Positions 36,441 through 45,603 of a stretch of DNA of 64,000 bases are shown piece after piece; the first letter of the stretch is position 1; each line of letters opens with the position of its first letter. This stretch comes from Derxia gummosa DSM 723 (GTDB lineage: Bacteria; Pseudomonadota; Gammaproteobacteria; Burkholderiales; Burkholderiaceae_E). Below the pieces are notes generated by a model that made no database searches, was not told the origin of the DNA, and was given only the letters and a program-made list of their open reading frames with translations. A program made the position numbers and the translations under genes. The stretch lies in contig NZ_AXWS01000001.1 of NCBI RefSeq assembly GCF_000482785.1, forward strand, positions 1 to 64,000, read 5' to 3'.

Positions 36441-37232
36441 ATGCCTTCCATCTCCGATTCTTCCGCCTCGCCGTCGCTCGGCGCCTTCCTGCGTGACCAT
36501 CGTGAGCGCATCGCGCCCGCCGCCGTCGGCCTGTCGGCGGGCGGGCGCCGGCGCACGCCGGGCCTGCGCCGCGAGGAGCTGGCCCAGCTCGCCGGTCTCA
36601 GCCCTACCTGGCTCACCTGGGCCGAGCAGGGCCGGGATGTGGCGCTGTCGGCCGATGCACTGGCGCGGCTCGCCAATGCGTTGCGGCTCACCGTGGCCGA
36701 GCGGCGTTATCTGTTCGAGTTGGCCGGGCGACGCGATCCAAGTCAGCCGCCGCAGCCCGATGCCGTGCCGGCAGAGCTGCTGGCCGCTGTCGACGCCGTG
36801 CGCCATCCCGCCTATCTGCTTGATCGACAATGGACGGCCCTGGCCGCGAATGCCGCCGCGCGCAGCCTGCTCGCGGGCTGGCTCGATCGCCGTGCCACCG
36901 AGCGCAACCTGCTGCGCTTCATGTTCCTGAACCCGACCGCACGCGGACTCGTGCCCGACTGGCCCGATCGCGCGGCCCGCCTGGTGGCCGAGTTCCGCGC
37001 CCACAGCGCTGGTCACGTCGCCGCTCCGCCAACCAGCGACCATGTTGCAAGCCTTTGCAGCGCCAGTCCCGAGTTCGCCCGGCTCTGGTCGTCGCAGGAC
37101 GTACTGGCGCGCGATGGCGGCCGGCGCCTCTTCAACCACCCGGTTCGCGGCCCGCTCGCCTACGACCAGATCACACTCGCGCCCACCACCGCGCCAGGCG
37201 CTCTGCTGGTCATGCTCCTGCCCGTCACCTGA
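36441..37232 (+). CDS. XRE-type regulator with MmyB-like ligand domain
   Basis: 263 residues from ATG 36441. The N-terminus is a helix-turn-helix with the family hallmark GGRRRTPGLRREELAQLAGLSPTWLTWAEQGRDV. The C-terminal half (YLLDRQWTALAANAAARSLL, NLLRFMFLNPTARGLVPDWPDRAARLVAEFR, HPVRGPLAYDQITLAP) is the MmyB-like domain, thought to bind a hydrophobic ligand. Members usually control a divergent neighbour, here the methyltransferase. It lies directly before bioA (3-nt gap), so bioA may depend on its promoter. Confidence 0.88.
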   Translation: MPSISDSSASPSLGAFLRDHRERIAPAAVGLSAGGRRRTPGLRREELAQLAGLSPTWLTWAEQGRDVALSADALARLANALRLTVAERRYLFELAGRRDPSQPPQPDAVPAELLAAVDAVRHPAYLLDRQWTALAANAAARSLLAGWLDRRATERNLLRFMFLNPTARGLVPDWPDRAARLVAEFRAHSAGHVAAPPTSDHVASLCSASPEFARLWSSQDVLARDGGRRLFNHPVRGPLAYDQITLAPTTAPGALLVMLLPVT

Positions 37233-37235
37233 CCG

Positions 37236-38612
37236 ATGCACGTTCCCCACGCCATGACCGTTCCCGACTGGCTCGCCCTCGACCGTGCCCATTGCTGGCA
37301 TCCCTTCACCCAGGCCAGGACCGCGCCCGTGCCGCTCGCCATCGTGCGCGGCGAGGGTGCCTGGCTGCATGCTGCCGACGGCCGCCGCTATCTCGACGCC
37401 GTGTCGAGCTGGTGGGTAAACCTGCATGGCCACGCCCATCCCGCGATCGCGGAGGCGATCGCCGAGCAGGCGCGCACGCTGCCGCACACCATGTTCGCGG
37501 GCATCACGCATGAGCCGGCGGCCAGGCTCGCCGCCGAACTGGTCGCGCGCGCGCCGGCACCGCTGTCACACGTCTTCTTCTCCGACAACGGCTCCACCGC
37601 AATCGAGGTCGCGCTCAAGATCGCCTGCCAGTACTGGATCAACCAGGGGCAGAAGAGGCATCGATTTCTCGCCTTTGAAGGCGGCTATCACGGTGACACC
37701 TTCGGCGCGATGGCGGCTGGGCGCTCCTCGGGCTTCTACGCACCGTTCGAGGACTGGTTGTTCTCCGTCGACTTCATGCCCTGGCCGCAAACCTGGATCG
37801 ACAAGCCCGGCCTGGACGACGAGGAAGCCGCTGTGCTGGCCCGGCTCGATGCCTGGCTCGACCGGCATGGTCACGAGCTGGCGGCCTTCGTGTTCGAGCC
37901 GCTTGTGCAGGGCGCATCGGGCATGCGCATGGCGCGCGCCCCCTTTCTCAGGACCGTGTGCGAGAAGGTGAGGGCATGCGGCGTGCCCGTCATCTTCGAC
38001 GAGGTCATGACCGGCTTTGGCCGCACCGGACGCATGTTCGCGGCCGAGCACATCGGCTTCACCCCCGACCTGCTGTGCCTGTGCAAGGGGCTCACCGGCG
38101 GCTTCCTGCCGATGGCGGTCACGCTTGCAACGCCGGCCATCCACGACGCCTTCCTTGGCGACGGCGTCGATCGGGCGCTGCTGCACGGTCATACCTTTAC
38201 CGCGAATCCGCTCGGCTGCGCGGCGGCGCTTGCGTCGCTCCGGCTGTTCGACAGCGAAGACACGATGCAAAGGATTGCAAGCCTGGAGGCGATGCAGGCA
38301 CAGCGGCTTGCAGCGCTGGCTTCGCATCCGCTTGTCAGCCGCAGCAGGCAATGGGGCACGATTGCCGCCTTCGACCTCGTGCCTGCCGGTGCGGCCAGCG
38401 CCGGCTACGGTTCTGCCTCGGGACGTGCGCTGCGCGAGGCCATGATCGCGCGCGGCGTGTTGATGCGGCCGATGGGCGATGCGATCTATGTCCTGCCGCC
38501 GTATTGCATCTCGGTCGCCGACCTGGACTTTGCCTACGGACAGTTGCGTGAGGTTCTCGATGAACTGGCGGGCGCAGATTCGCGCGGCGTGGGGGCGACT
38601 GACTTGTTCTGA
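37236..38612 (+). CDS. bioA: Adenosylmethionine-8-amino-7-oxononanoate aminotransferase
   Basis: 458 residues from ATG 37236 (ATG 37254 is also possible). It makes DAPA from KAPA using AdoMet as amino donor. Class III aminotransferase features: HCWHPFTQ, SSWWVNLHGHAHP, FFSDNGSTAIEVALK, FEGGYHGDTFGAM, VIFDEVMTGFGRTG, and the pyridoxal lysine in CLCKGLTGGFLPM; then HGHTFTANPLGCAAA. It is separated from bioFHCD by the repeat, the methyltransferase and the regulator, and lies immediately behind the regulator on the same strand. Confidence 0.96.
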   Translation: MHVPHAMTVPDWLALDRAHCWHPFTQARTAPVPLAIVRGEGAWLHAADGRRYLDAVSSWWVNLHGHAHPAIAEAIAEQARTLPHTMFAGITHEPAARLAAELVARAPAPLSHVFFSDNGSTAIEVALKIACQYWINQGQKRHRFLAFEGGYHGDTFGAMAAGRSSGFYAPFEDWLFSVDFMPWPQTWIDKPGLDDEEAAVLARLDAWLDRHGHELAAFVFEPLVQGASGMRMARAPFLRTVCEKVRACGVPVIFDEVMTGFGRTGRMFAAEHIGFTPDLLCLCKGLTGGFLPMAVTLATPAIHDAFLGDGVDRALLHGHTFTANPLGCAAALASLRLFDSEDTMQRIASLEAMQAQRLAALASHPLVSRSRQWGTIAAFDLVPAGAASAGYGSASGRALREAMIARGVLMRPMGDAIYVLPPYCISVADLDFAYGQLREVLDELAGADSRGVGATDLF

Positions 38613-38679
38613 CCGTGCGGCCGCCGGCTGCGGCGGGCGCTTCTCGCGCGAGGGAGACCGGGGCGTGAAAGACGCAAGC

Positions 38680-39090
38680 TCAGCGTCGTCCCGGTCCCCG
38701 GTCCGGGCCGCCAAGTCCGTGTCCGGGATAGCCGTCGCCGCGTCCGAAATGCGGGCCGTCGCCGTCACGCGGCCTCTGACCGGGGCGCGGCCAGCCATCA
38801 TTGCGTCGCCCGAATCCCGGCCCGTCATGGCCGTAGCCTCGGCCGAAGTCATGATGATGGTCGTGGCCGAAGCGTGGTCCGCGCGGCGGCCCGATGTGGA
38901 CGGGCGGTGGCATCACCACGGGCGGGCGCGGCGGCATGACGATGACCGGGGGCGGCACGTAGTAGTAGCTGCGCGGCGTCGAGTAGTAGATGTCGCTGCG
39001 ATAGACCTCGGTCCGATAGGGCGGCGACTCGTAGACCGCGCAGCCGCTCAACGAGGTCAGGACGATGAAGGGCAGGACGGTGCGACGCAT
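38680..39090 (-). CDS. Small Pro/Gly/His-rich lipoprotein
   Basis: 136 residues. The N-terminus MRRTVLPFIVLTSLSGCAVYE is a lipoprotein signal with lipobox LSGC (Cys17). The mature part is proline-rich (YYVPPPVIVMPPRPPVVMPPPVH), then Gly/Asp/His-rich with a DHHHDFGRGYGHDG stretch that could bind metal. There is no recognised domain, and low complexity makes similarity uninformative. It stands alone, convergent with bioA, and ends 67 nt from it. Confidence 0.65.
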   Translation of the reverse strand: MRRTVLPFIVLTSLSGCAVYESPPYRTEVYRSDIYYSTPRSYYYVPPPVIVMPPRPPVVMPPPVHIGPPRGPRFGHDHHHDFGRGYGHDGPGFGRRNDGWPRPGQRPRDGDGPHFGRGDGYPGHGLGGPDRGPGRR

Positions 39091-39272
39091 GACAGAACCC
39101 TGAAATGAAAGGCGGGTTTCCTCACGCTAGCGATTGCGCACAGGGTGGGGCGTTTCATGCGCGCTACTGCTGTAACCGAGCCAGCGCCCTTTGCGAGGCG
39201 CGTGATCGGTGCCTGAAGGCGCCTGAAAACGCGATGTGCGGACGAAGCGGCATATCGCGCCCCCCGAAATGA

Positions 39273-39307
39273 AAACGCCCTGTCAGCTTGTGGCTGACAG
39301 GGCGTTT
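39273..39307 (-). terminator. Strong bidirectional terminator after tRNA-Met
   Basis: A perfect 15-bp stem (AAACGCCCTGTCAGC and its complement) with loop TTGTG. The A-run on one side and T-run on the other allow termination in both directions; on the minus strand it ends the initiator tRNA transcript 9 nt past the CCA. Confidence 0.9.
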
Positions 39308-39315
39308 CCGAATGC

Positions 39316-39392
<77 letters not shown>

Positions 39393-39466
39393 TCTGAAGA
39401 GGCCGGACTATAGCCTCTTGCGACCATGAGCGCAAGGGTTTGCATGAAATTCGATGGCCGGCGCAC

Positions 39467-40798
39467 TCAGCGGACGGTTGCGAGAGCCTCTGCAGCATTG
39501 ACGGTCGGCTCGCATGCGGTGAGCCGGTGCGATTCCTTCGGGTCGCGGAACACGAGCGGATGCACGGCCGGATTGCCTGGCCGCTGTGCGCGCGCCACCG
39601 CTTCATCGACCACGCCGCGCTTCGGCGACTTGGCACAGACCGGGTCGGTCGCATTCGCATCGCCGGCGAGCATCAATGCCTGGCAGCGGCAGCCGCCGAA
39701 GTCCTTCTCCTTCTCGTCGCAACTGGCGCAGGGTTCCTGCATCCAGGCCGTGCCGCGATAGCGCTCGAAACCGTCGCTGCGATACCAGATGTCGGCGACA
39801 GACACGTCGCGCACGTTCGGGAAGGCCTGGCCTGGCAGCATGCGCGCCGTGTGACAGGGCAGGGCCGTACCGTCGGGAGTGATGGTCAGGAAGATGCTGC
39901 CCCAGCCATTCATGCATTTCTTTGGTCGGTTTTCGTAGTAGTCGGGCACCACGTAGAAGATGCGCATGCGGTTGTCATGCGTGGCGCGCCAGTCGTTGGT
40001 GATCCGCTCGGCGCGTTCGAGCTGTTCGCGCGAGGGCAGCAGATGGTCGCGGTTGAGCAGGGCCCAGGAGTAGTACTGGCTGTTCGCGAGTTCGACGTAC
40101 TCGGCGCCGAGCGAGTCGGCCATCTCGATGATGCGGTCGATGTAATCGATGTTGAGCCGGTGGATCACGCAGTTCATCACCATCGGCCAGCCGTGGTCCT
40201 TGATGATGCGCGCGACTTTCTGCTTCAGGTCGAAGGTGCGCGTGTGAGAGAGGAAGTCGTTCAGCTCGCGGGTCGAGTCCTGGAACGACAGCTGGATGTG
40301 GTCGAGCCCGGCCGCCTTCAGCGCCGCGGCGCGCTGCTCGGTAAGGCCGACGCCCGAGGTGAGCAGGTTGGTGTAGAAGCCGAGCCGGTGCGCCTCGGCG
40401 ATGAGCACTTCGAGGTCGTCGCGCAGCAGCGGCTCGCCGCCCGAGAAACCGCACTGCACCGCGCCGGCTGCGCGCGCCTCGCGCAGCACACGGAGCCAGT
40501 CCTCGGTGGACAGCTCGGCGTCGTGATGCGCGAAATCGACCGGGTTGTAGCAGAACACGCAATGCAGCGGGCAGCGGTAGGTGACCTCGGCTAGCAGCCA
40601 CAGCGGCGGGCCGGGACGCGGGCGCGCGTCGGCGCCGGGTGCCGCGGACTGAAGGCTGCGAACATCGCCGGCAGGGCCCGTGCCCGCCGCGTCGCTCGCG
40701 CCGCCAACGTGACTTGCATTGCCCGCCGCGTCGCTGGCCTTGCCGCCGCGTGCCGCCGCCAAAGATGCAATTGCGGTGCTGCTTTCAGGACAGCTCAT
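39467..40798 (-). CDS. pqqE: PQQ synthesis radical SAM enzyme PqqE
   Basis: 443 residues. PqqE crosslinks the Glu and Tyr side chains of PqqA. The radical-SAM cluster motif is CPLHCVFC (Cys76, 80, 83), followed by GFSGGEPLLRDDLEVLI. The C-terminal SPASM cysteines appear in KKCMNGWGS, ALPCHTA and CASCDEKEKDFGGCRCQAL. The core begins near residue 66. The preceding 65 residues are an Ala/Gly-rich extension not seen in typical PqqE (about 370-390 residues), so the true start may be internal. It is the last pqq gene, 24 nt after pqqD. Confidence 0.95.
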   Translation of the reverse strand: MSCPESSTAIASLAAARGGKASDAAGNASHVGGASDAAGTGPAGDVRSLQSAAPGADARPRPGPPLWLLAEVTYRCPLHCVFCYNPVDFAHHDAELSTEDWLRVLREARAAGAVQCGFSGGEPLLRDDLEVLIAEAHRLGFYTNLLTSGVGLTEQRAAALKAAGLDHIQLSFQDSTRELNDFLSHTRTFDLKQKVARIIKDHGWPMVMNCVIHRLNIDYIDRIIEMADSLGAEYVELANSQYYSWALLNRDHLLPSREQLERAERITNDWRATHDNRMRIFYVVPDYYENRPKKCMNGWGSIFLTITPDGTALPCHTARMLPGQAFPNVRDVSVADIWYRSDGFERYRGTAWMQEPCASCDEKEKDFGGCRCQALMLAGDANATDPVCAKSPKRGVVDEAVARAQRPGNPAVHPLVFRDPKESHRLTACEPTVNAAEALATVR

Positions 40799-40822
40799 GC
40801 TCGTTGTCTCCGTGTAAGCGGC

Positions 40823-41158
40823 TCAGCCTTCGATCCAGCGCTTCTCGCGCGCGATGTCGAGAAAGCCGAGCACGTCGCGTTCGAGACCGGTGGCGTTGAA
40901 GGCGGTTTCGAGGTCGGCCACGATCTGGACAACGCTGAGTTGGCCGTCGCAGCGCTTCATGATCTCGCCCGCGCTCTGGTTGAGCCTGACCATGCCCTCG
41001 GGATAGAGCAGCACCCAGCTCTGCTGCGCTTCCTCGTATTGCAGGCGGAACAGCCGGCTCACGCGCGGCGTGGCGGCGAGGCGAGCCGCGTCTGCCTGCA
41101 CGCCGCGCGTGTCTGCGGGCGCGACCGGCAGCGTGGCGTCGGCGTCGGCGGCACTCAT
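40823..41158 (-). CDS. pqqD: PQQ synthesis peptide chaperone PqqD
   Basis: 111 residues. PqqD binds the PqqA peptide and presents it to PqqE. The core is [53 protein letters not shown], the usual PqqD winged-helix pattern. About 30 extra Ala-rich residues precede it. It overlaps pqqC by 4 nt (ATGA). Confidence 0.95.
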   Translation of the reverse strand: MSAADADATLPVAPADTRGVQADAARLAATPRVSRLFRLQYEEAQQSWVLLYPEGMVRLNQSAGEIMKRCDGQLSVVQIVADLETAFNATGLERDVLGFLDIAREKRWIEG

Positions 41159-41952
41159 CGCCCGGCTCCGAGCGCCGAGATGCCTTCGCGGAACAGCGCC
41201 TGATCGCAGTCGACGCCCTGCACGCCGTAGCGCAGCGCCATCGAGTCATTCATTGCCCACAGGATGTCGAGCTTGAATTGCAGTATTTCGAGTGCGCGTT
41301 CCTGCTGCTCGCGGGTGCGGAAGTAGTCGAGCGTCACGGCCAGACCCTGCTCGACATCGCGGCGCGCCTGGCTCACGCGGTTGCGGAAGTACTGAAGTCC
41401 GGCGCTCTCGATCCACGGGTAATGCTCGGGCCAGGTGGCGAGGCGCTGCTTGTGGATCTCGGGCGCGAACAGCTCGGTGAGCGAGGAGCACACGGCCTCC
41501 TGCCACGGCGCGCGGCGCGCGAAATTCACGTAGGCATCGACCGAGAAGCGCACCGCCGGCGTGACATGGCGCAGGTCGGTGATTTCCTCGCGCGTGAGAC
41601 CGGTGGCGATGCCGAGCCTGATCCACGCCTCGATGCCGCCTTCGTCCTTCACCGTCTGGCCGTCGCTGCCCGTCAGCTCGAAGCCGTCATGGTCGAGCAT
41701 GCGCTGGATCCAGCCGCGCCGGATGTCGCGGTCGGGGCAGTTGCTCATCACCGCCGCGTCCTTCACCGGGATCGCGATCTGGTAGTAGAAGCGGTTGGCC
41801 ACCCAGCCACGGATCTGCTCGGGCGTCGCCTTGCCCGTGTTGAGCATGACGTTGAACGGATGGTGGATGTGGTACGCGCGGCCCTTGGCGCGCAGTTGCG
41901 CCTCGAACTCTTCGCGGTTCCAGGCGAGGGCGAATCCGGCGGGTGCGTTCAC
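41155..41952 (-). CDS. pqqC: Pyrroloquinoline-quinone synthase PqqC
   Basis: 265 residues from a GTG start that overlaps the pqqB stop (GTGA). It is an oxidase that performs ring closure and the final eight-electron oxidation. Motifs: [77 protein letters not shown], and YGVQGVDC near the end. Length and sequence match the family closely. A longer frame extending into pqqB is an overlap artefact. Confidence 0.97.
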   Translation of the reverse strand: MNAPAGFALAWNREEFEAQLRAKGRAYHIHHPFNVMLNTGKATPEQIRGWVANRFYYQIAIPVKDAAVMSNCPDRDIRRGWIQRMLDHDGFELTGSDGQTVKDEGGIEAWIRLGIATGLTREEITDLRHVTPAVRFSVDAYVNFARRAPWQEAVCSSLTELFAPEIHKQRLATWPEHYPWIESAGLQYFRNRVSQARRDVEQGLAVTLDYFRTREQQERALEILQFKLDILWAMNDSMALRYGVQGVDCDQALFREGISALGAGR

Positions 41953-42866
41953 AGTTCGATCTCCATGCCGTCGTAGGCGACCTCGATGCCGTGGGCGGCC
42001 AGCACGGCGCGCTCGGGGCTTTCCTCGTCGAGGATGGGGTTGGTGTTGTTGATGTGGATGAGCACCTTGCGGGTACTCGCGGGCAGCCGGTCGAGCCACT
42101 CGATCATTCCGCCGGGGCCGCTCTGCGCCAGATGGCCCATCTGCACCGCGCGCTTGGGGCTGGCGCCGAGGGCGATCATCTCGTCGTCGGTCCAGAAGGT
42201 GCCGTCCACCAGCACGCAGTCGGCGGCCTGCATCGCGGCCCATACCGCCGGTTCCATCTCGCCTAGGCCGGGCGCGTAGAACAACCTGCGGCCGCTCGCG
42301 CTGTCGGTGATGGTCACGCCGATGTTGTCGCCGGGGCGGGGATGGTCGCGGTGCGGCGAATAAGGCGGCGCGTTGCTGATGAGCGGCAGCGCGCTGAACC
42401 CGAGGCCGCGAACGCGGGCGATCTCGAAAGCGCTTGCATCCGTCGGCACCTCGTTCCAGTCGAGGCCGCAGTAGTGCGACAGCAGGCCGAACAGCGGGTT
42501 GCCGGTGCTCAGATCCTCCCTGACCGGCGCGGTACACCACAGCGGCCAGGGCTTGCGGTGCTCGCGCAGCATGTAGAGGCCGGTGGTGTGGTCGATCTGG
42601 GCGTCGATGAGGACGATGGCCTCGATGGCCGTGTCGCGCAGGTCGCGCGCCGAATGCAGCGCCGGGAAGCCGCGCAGTTGCGCGAGCACGTCGGGCGAGG
42701 CATTGAAGAGAACCCAGCGCTCGCCGTCGCCGCTCGCGGCGATCGACGACTGGGTGCGGGCCGTGGCGCGGACCGTGCCGTTGCGCAGGCCGGCGCAGTT
42801 TCGGCAATTGCAGTTCCATTGCGGGAAGCCGCCGCCGGCGCCCGAGCCGAGGATGCGGATAAGCAT
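41949..42866 (-). CDS. pqqB: PQQ synthesis protein PqqB
   Basis: 305 residues of the metallo-beta-lactamase fold. It begins [26 protein letters not shown], with the Cys-rich zinc knuckle of PqqB. It continues with [23 protein letters not shown] and [10 protein letters not shown]. It probably hydroxylates the crosslinked tyrosine of the precursor. It overlaps pqqC by 4 nt and lies 83 nt after pqqA, separated from it by a terminator-like hairpin. Confidence 0.97.
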   Translation of the reverse strand: MLIRILGSGAGGGFPQWNCNCRNCAGLRNGTVRATARTQSSIAASGDGERWVLFNASPDVLAQLRGFPALHSARDLRDTAIEAIVLIDAQIDHTTGLYMLREHRKPWPLWCTAPVREDLSTGNPLFGLLSHYCGLDWNEVPTDASAFEIARVRGLGFSALPLISNAPPYSPHRDHPRPGDNIGVTITDSASGRRLFYAPGLGEMEPAVWAAMQAADCVLVDGTFWTDDEMIALGASPKRAVQMGHLAQSGPGGMIEWLDRLPASTRKVLIHINNTNPILDEESPERAVLAAHGIEVAYDGMEIEL

Positions 42867-42904
42867 GTGTCGCCCTCGAAATCCCGTCGTTCAGACAAAA
42901 ACAA

Positions 42905-42936
42905 GGGGCGGCCGGCAGGTGTTTGCCGGCCGCCCC
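42905..42936 (-). terminator. Attenuator-like terminator between pqqA and pqqB
   Basis: A perfect 13-bp stem (GGGGCGGCCGGCA and its complement) with a 6-nt loop, followed on the minus strand by TTGTTTTTGT. It sits 13 nt after the pqqA stop. Partial read-through would give much more pqqA than pqqBCDE message, as expected for a substrate peptide. Confidence 0.85.
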
Positions 42937-42949
42937 GCGTGGCCAACGA

Positions 42950-43024
42950 TCAGCGGTTGGCGATGTACATCGTGATTTCGAAGCCGAAGCGCAGGTCGGT
43001 CGCGGTGGGGGTGGTCCAGGTCAT
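42950..43024 (-). CDS. pqqA: PQQ precursor peptide PqqA
   Basis: A 24-residue peptide: starts [20 protein letters not shown] and ends IANR. Glu16 and Tyr20 are spaced E-x-x-x-Y, exactly the pair that PqqE joins to make PQQ. The start has GAGGAG about 6 nt upstream. Position ahead of pqqB and the following hairpin agree with this role. Confidence 0.97.
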   Translation of the reverse strand: MTWTTPTATDLRFGFEITMYIANR

Positions 43025-43123
43025 GGTGGTCTCCTCGGGTTGGAAAGTTGCCGGGTGGGTCCCGGTGCGGAAGGAGATTGCCGCTTGCTGCGCCGCACGC
43101 GCTTGGCGAAAGGCTTGAATCAC

Positions 43124-43179
43124 GGCTCATGATTTTCTTGAGCCAGTCGCTCGACGGCCACCGGCTTGCAAGCGCTTGC
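43124..43179. promoter_or_regulatory. Candidate operators in the pqqA / sensor-kinase divergent region
   Basis: Two dyads: GGCTCA-n9-TGAGCC (43124-43144) and the perfect 12-bp palindrome GCAAGCGCTTGC (43168-43179). They lie about midway in the 251-nt gap, 100-155 nt upstream of pqqA and 97-152 nt upstream of the kinase. They are plausible binding sites for the adjacent LuxR-type regulator. No convincing -35/-10 pair was found. Confidence 0.4.
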
Positions 43180-43275
43180 GGGATTACCCGGTGCTGTTGC
43201 CGAGATAGCTGCGGGTTGACCCCGAGTCACGCCCCGCCTCGACAGAAATCGCCCCGCCTGCGATAACCGCGCGCC

Positions 43276-44772
43276 ATGAGTCTTCGCCTGCGCATCCAGC
43301 TCGTCATCACCGCGCTCACGCTCGCGTTCGCGGCGGCGCTGCTCGTCCAGCAGGTGCAGGACACGCGGCGTTCGGTGCATGAGGAGATCGAAACCTCCAG
43401 CCGCGTGACCGCGCAGCTGCTCGCCCGCGTGAGCTGGGTGTACGAGCAGGCCGGGTTGCCCGGCATGGTCGGCTTTCTCGAACGCCTGGGCCGCGTGCGC
43501 GCGACGGAGATCGAGTTGCGCGACGCGGGCGGCAAGCCCCTCTATGCCTCGCCGCCGTCGCCGTACAAGGCCGGGCGCGATGCGCCCGCGTGGTACGCAC
43601 GCATGGTCGCGCCCAGCATCGAGACGCGCGAGATCGAGTTCGCGGGCGGAAAGATGTTCGTGCATGCCGATTCGTCGCGCGCGGTACTCGACGGCTGGGA
43701 CGACCTGCTGCGCACGCTCGCCCTGGTGGCGGGTGGCCTCGCGGGCGCCAACCTGCTCGCGGTGTGGATCGCCTGGCGCATCACGCGGCAGTTGCAGGTG
43801 GTGATGGACGGGCTGCGCGCGATGGAAGGCGGCGACTACCGCACCCGCCTGCCCGAGCTGCCCGGCCGCGAAGGCCGGCTCATGAGCCATGCCTTCAACG
43901 CGATGGCGCGCGCGGTGGAAGACAACGAGGCCCAGCGCCTCGCCGCCGCCGAGGCGCGCGCCCGGCTCGACGAGAATCGCGCGCTCGCCCACGGCACCGA
44001 GCGTCGCATCGAGGAGGAGCGCGCCGCGATCGCGCGCGAGCTGCATGACGAGCTGGGCCAGCAGATCACCGCGGTGCGCAGCCTTGCACTGGTGCTGGAG
44101 AAGCGCGTCGGTACCGATGCCGATTCCGCCGCCGCCGCGAAGCTCATCGGCGAGACGGCGGCGCAGATGTACACGAGCGTGCATGAGCTGATCCCGCGCC
44201 TGCGTCCGCTCGCGCTCGACCGCTTCGGACTCGTGGATGCCCTCGGCGATCTGGTCGATGACCTGCGGCTCGCCAATCCTGGCATCGGCTTCGAGTTCGG
44301 CGCCGCGCCGCTGCCCGACACGCTGCCGGGCGAAGTCGCGACCGCCGGCTACCGCATCGCGCAGGAGGCGCTGGCGAATGCGGTGCGCCACGCAGGCGCG
44401 AGCCAGATCGCGCTGACCGTGCGGGTCGAGGCCGATTCCGCCACGCCGGAGGGCGACGCTTGCGGCGCGGCGCCGGATGCGCTCTGCATCGACATCAGCG
44501 ACGACGGTGCCGGCCTCGCGTCGGACGCGCGTCAGCGGCCCGGCCACTGGGGCCTGCTCGGCATGCGCGAGCGCGCCGAAGCGCTCGGCGGCCGGCTGCT
44601 CATCGCATCGTGCGAGGGGGCGGGCACGCGCATCGGCGCGCGACTGCCGCTGGACGTCTGCGCCGCGTCCGGGGGCGGGTTCGCGGCCGGCGTCACCCGC
44701 GACGCCCCGCCCGCCGTGACGGCCTCCGCCGGCCTGCCTCCCGCCGGAACCGGCGCCGACCCGGCCGTATGA
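43276..44772 (+). CDS. MoxY-like membrane sensor histidine kinase (NarL-type partner)
   Basis: 498 residues. Membrane span 1 (about 10-24) and span 2 (about 146-165) bracket a periplasmic domain of the LapD/MoxY type (IELRDAGGKPLYASPPSPYKAGRDAPAWYARM). HAMP follows (ITRQLQVVMDGLRAMEGGDYRTRL). The HisKA_3 phospho-histidine is His257 in IARELHDELGQQ. The ATPase domain has AGYRIAQEALANAVRHAGAS, DISDDGAGLAS and HWGLLGMRERAEALGG. A 40-residue Ala/Pro-rich tail ends it. It is divergent from pqqA and 7 nt ahead of its regulator. Related pairs control methanol or other PQQ-linked alcohol oxidation, so that role is inferred. Confidence 0.9.
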   Translation: MSLRLRIQLVITALTLAFAAALLVQQVQDTRRSVHEEIETSSRVTAQLLARVSWVYEQAGLPGMVGFLERLGRVRATEIELRDAGGKPLYASPPSPYKAGRDAPAWYARMVAPSIETREIEFAGGKMFVHADSSRAVLDGWDDLLRTLALVAGGLAGANLLAVWIAWRITRQLQVVMDGLRAMEGGDYRTRLPELPGREGRLMSHAFNAMARAVEDNEAQRLAAAEARARLDENRALAHGTERRIEEERAAIARELHDELGQQITAVRSLALVLEKRVGTDADSAAAAKLIGETAAQMYTSVHELIPRLRPLALDRFGLVDALGDLVDDLRLANPGIGFEFGAAPLPDTLPGEVATAGYRIAQEALANAVRHAGASQIALTVRVEADSATPEGDACGAAPDALCIDISDDGAGLASDARQRPGHWGLLGMRERAEALGGRLLIASCEGAGTRIGARLPLDVCAASGGGFAAGVTRDAPPAVTASAGLPPAGTGADPAV

Positions 44773-44779
44773 TCGGCCG

Positions 44780-45427
44780 ATGGACAAGATCAAGGTCATG
44801 CTCGTGGACGACCATGCGGTGGTGCGCATGGGCTTCCGGCTGCTGCTGCAATCGACCGACGACATCGCCGTCGTGGCCGAGGCCGACAGCGGCGAATCGG
44901 CCTACCAGAAGTTCATCGAGGTGCAGCCCGACGTGGTGGTGATGGACATCGCCATGCCCGGCATGGGCGGCATCGAGGCGATGCGGCGCATCGTCGCGCG
45001 CGACAAGGCGGCGCGCATCCTCGCGTTGTCGGCGCATGAAGACACGAGCCATCCCAAGCGCGCGCTCCAGGCCGGCGCGCTCGGCTATCTGAGCAAGCGC
45101 GGCGCGCCCGAGGCGCTCATCGACGCGATCCGCGACGTGGCGCGCGGCCGGCGCGTGCTCGATGCCGCCATCGCCCAGCGCATGGCGGTGCAGGACATCG
45201 GCGGCGAGCGCGGCCCGGTCGACCAGCTCTCCGCGCGCGAATTCGAGGTGTTCGTGCAGCTCGCGCGCGGCCAGACCGTCGCCCAGATCGCCGAGGCGCT
45301 CAAGCTCTCGCCGTCGACGGTCGGCACCCATCTCTACAACGTCAAGCAGAAGCTCGGCGCGGCCAATCAGGCGGAGATCACGCTGATCGCCCTGCGGGCG
45401 GGCGTGATCGGCGTCGAGGGCAGCTGA
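44780..45427 (+). CDS. NarL/LuxR-family response regulator
   Basis: 215 residues. The receiver has Asp10/Asp11 (LVDDHAVV), phosphoacceptor Asp56 (VVVMDIAMPGMGG) and the LSKRG lysine. The LuxR-type helix-turn-helix follows at about 150-210 (LSAREFEVFVQLARGQTVAQIAEALKLSPSTVGTHLYNVKQKLGA). It is partner of the kinase 7 nt upstream. Likely targets are pqqA and PQQ-dependent dehydrogenases elsewhere, by context only. Its transcript can end at the hairpin at 45533-45555. Confidence 0.92.
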   Translation: MDKIKVMLVDDHAVVRMGFRLLLQSTDDIAVVAEADSGESAYQKFIEVQPDVVVMDIAMPGMGGIEAMRRIVARDKAARILALSAHEDTSHPKRALQAGALGYLSKRGAPEALIDAIRDVARGRRVLDAAIAQRMAVQDIGGERGPVDQLSAREFEVFVQLARGQTVAQIAEALKLSPSTVGTHLYNVKQKLGAANQAEITLIALRAGVIGVEGS

Positions 45428-45532
45428 CGCTCGGGCGAGGCAACCGAGCCGTCGCCGGTCGGCTGCGAACCCGTCGGGCGTCGTGCAGCGCCGTTCCCGG
45501 CGCTCCCAATGAAATTCCGGCGCCCGAAATGA

Positions 45533-45555
45533 AAACGGCCCGCGAGGGGCCGTTT
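45533..45555. terminator. Bidirectional terminator between the response regulator and manC
   Basis: AAACGGCCC-GCGAG-GGGCCGTTT, a 9-bp stem with A-run and T-run flanks, in the convergent gap. Its left flank CCCGAAATGAAAACG is identical over 15 nt to the flank of the tRNA terminator at 39263. Confidence 0.85.
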
Positions 45556-45603
45556 CGTGCGTGGCGCGGCATGTCGTCCGCGCCGTCATCGCCGTATTGC
45601 AGC

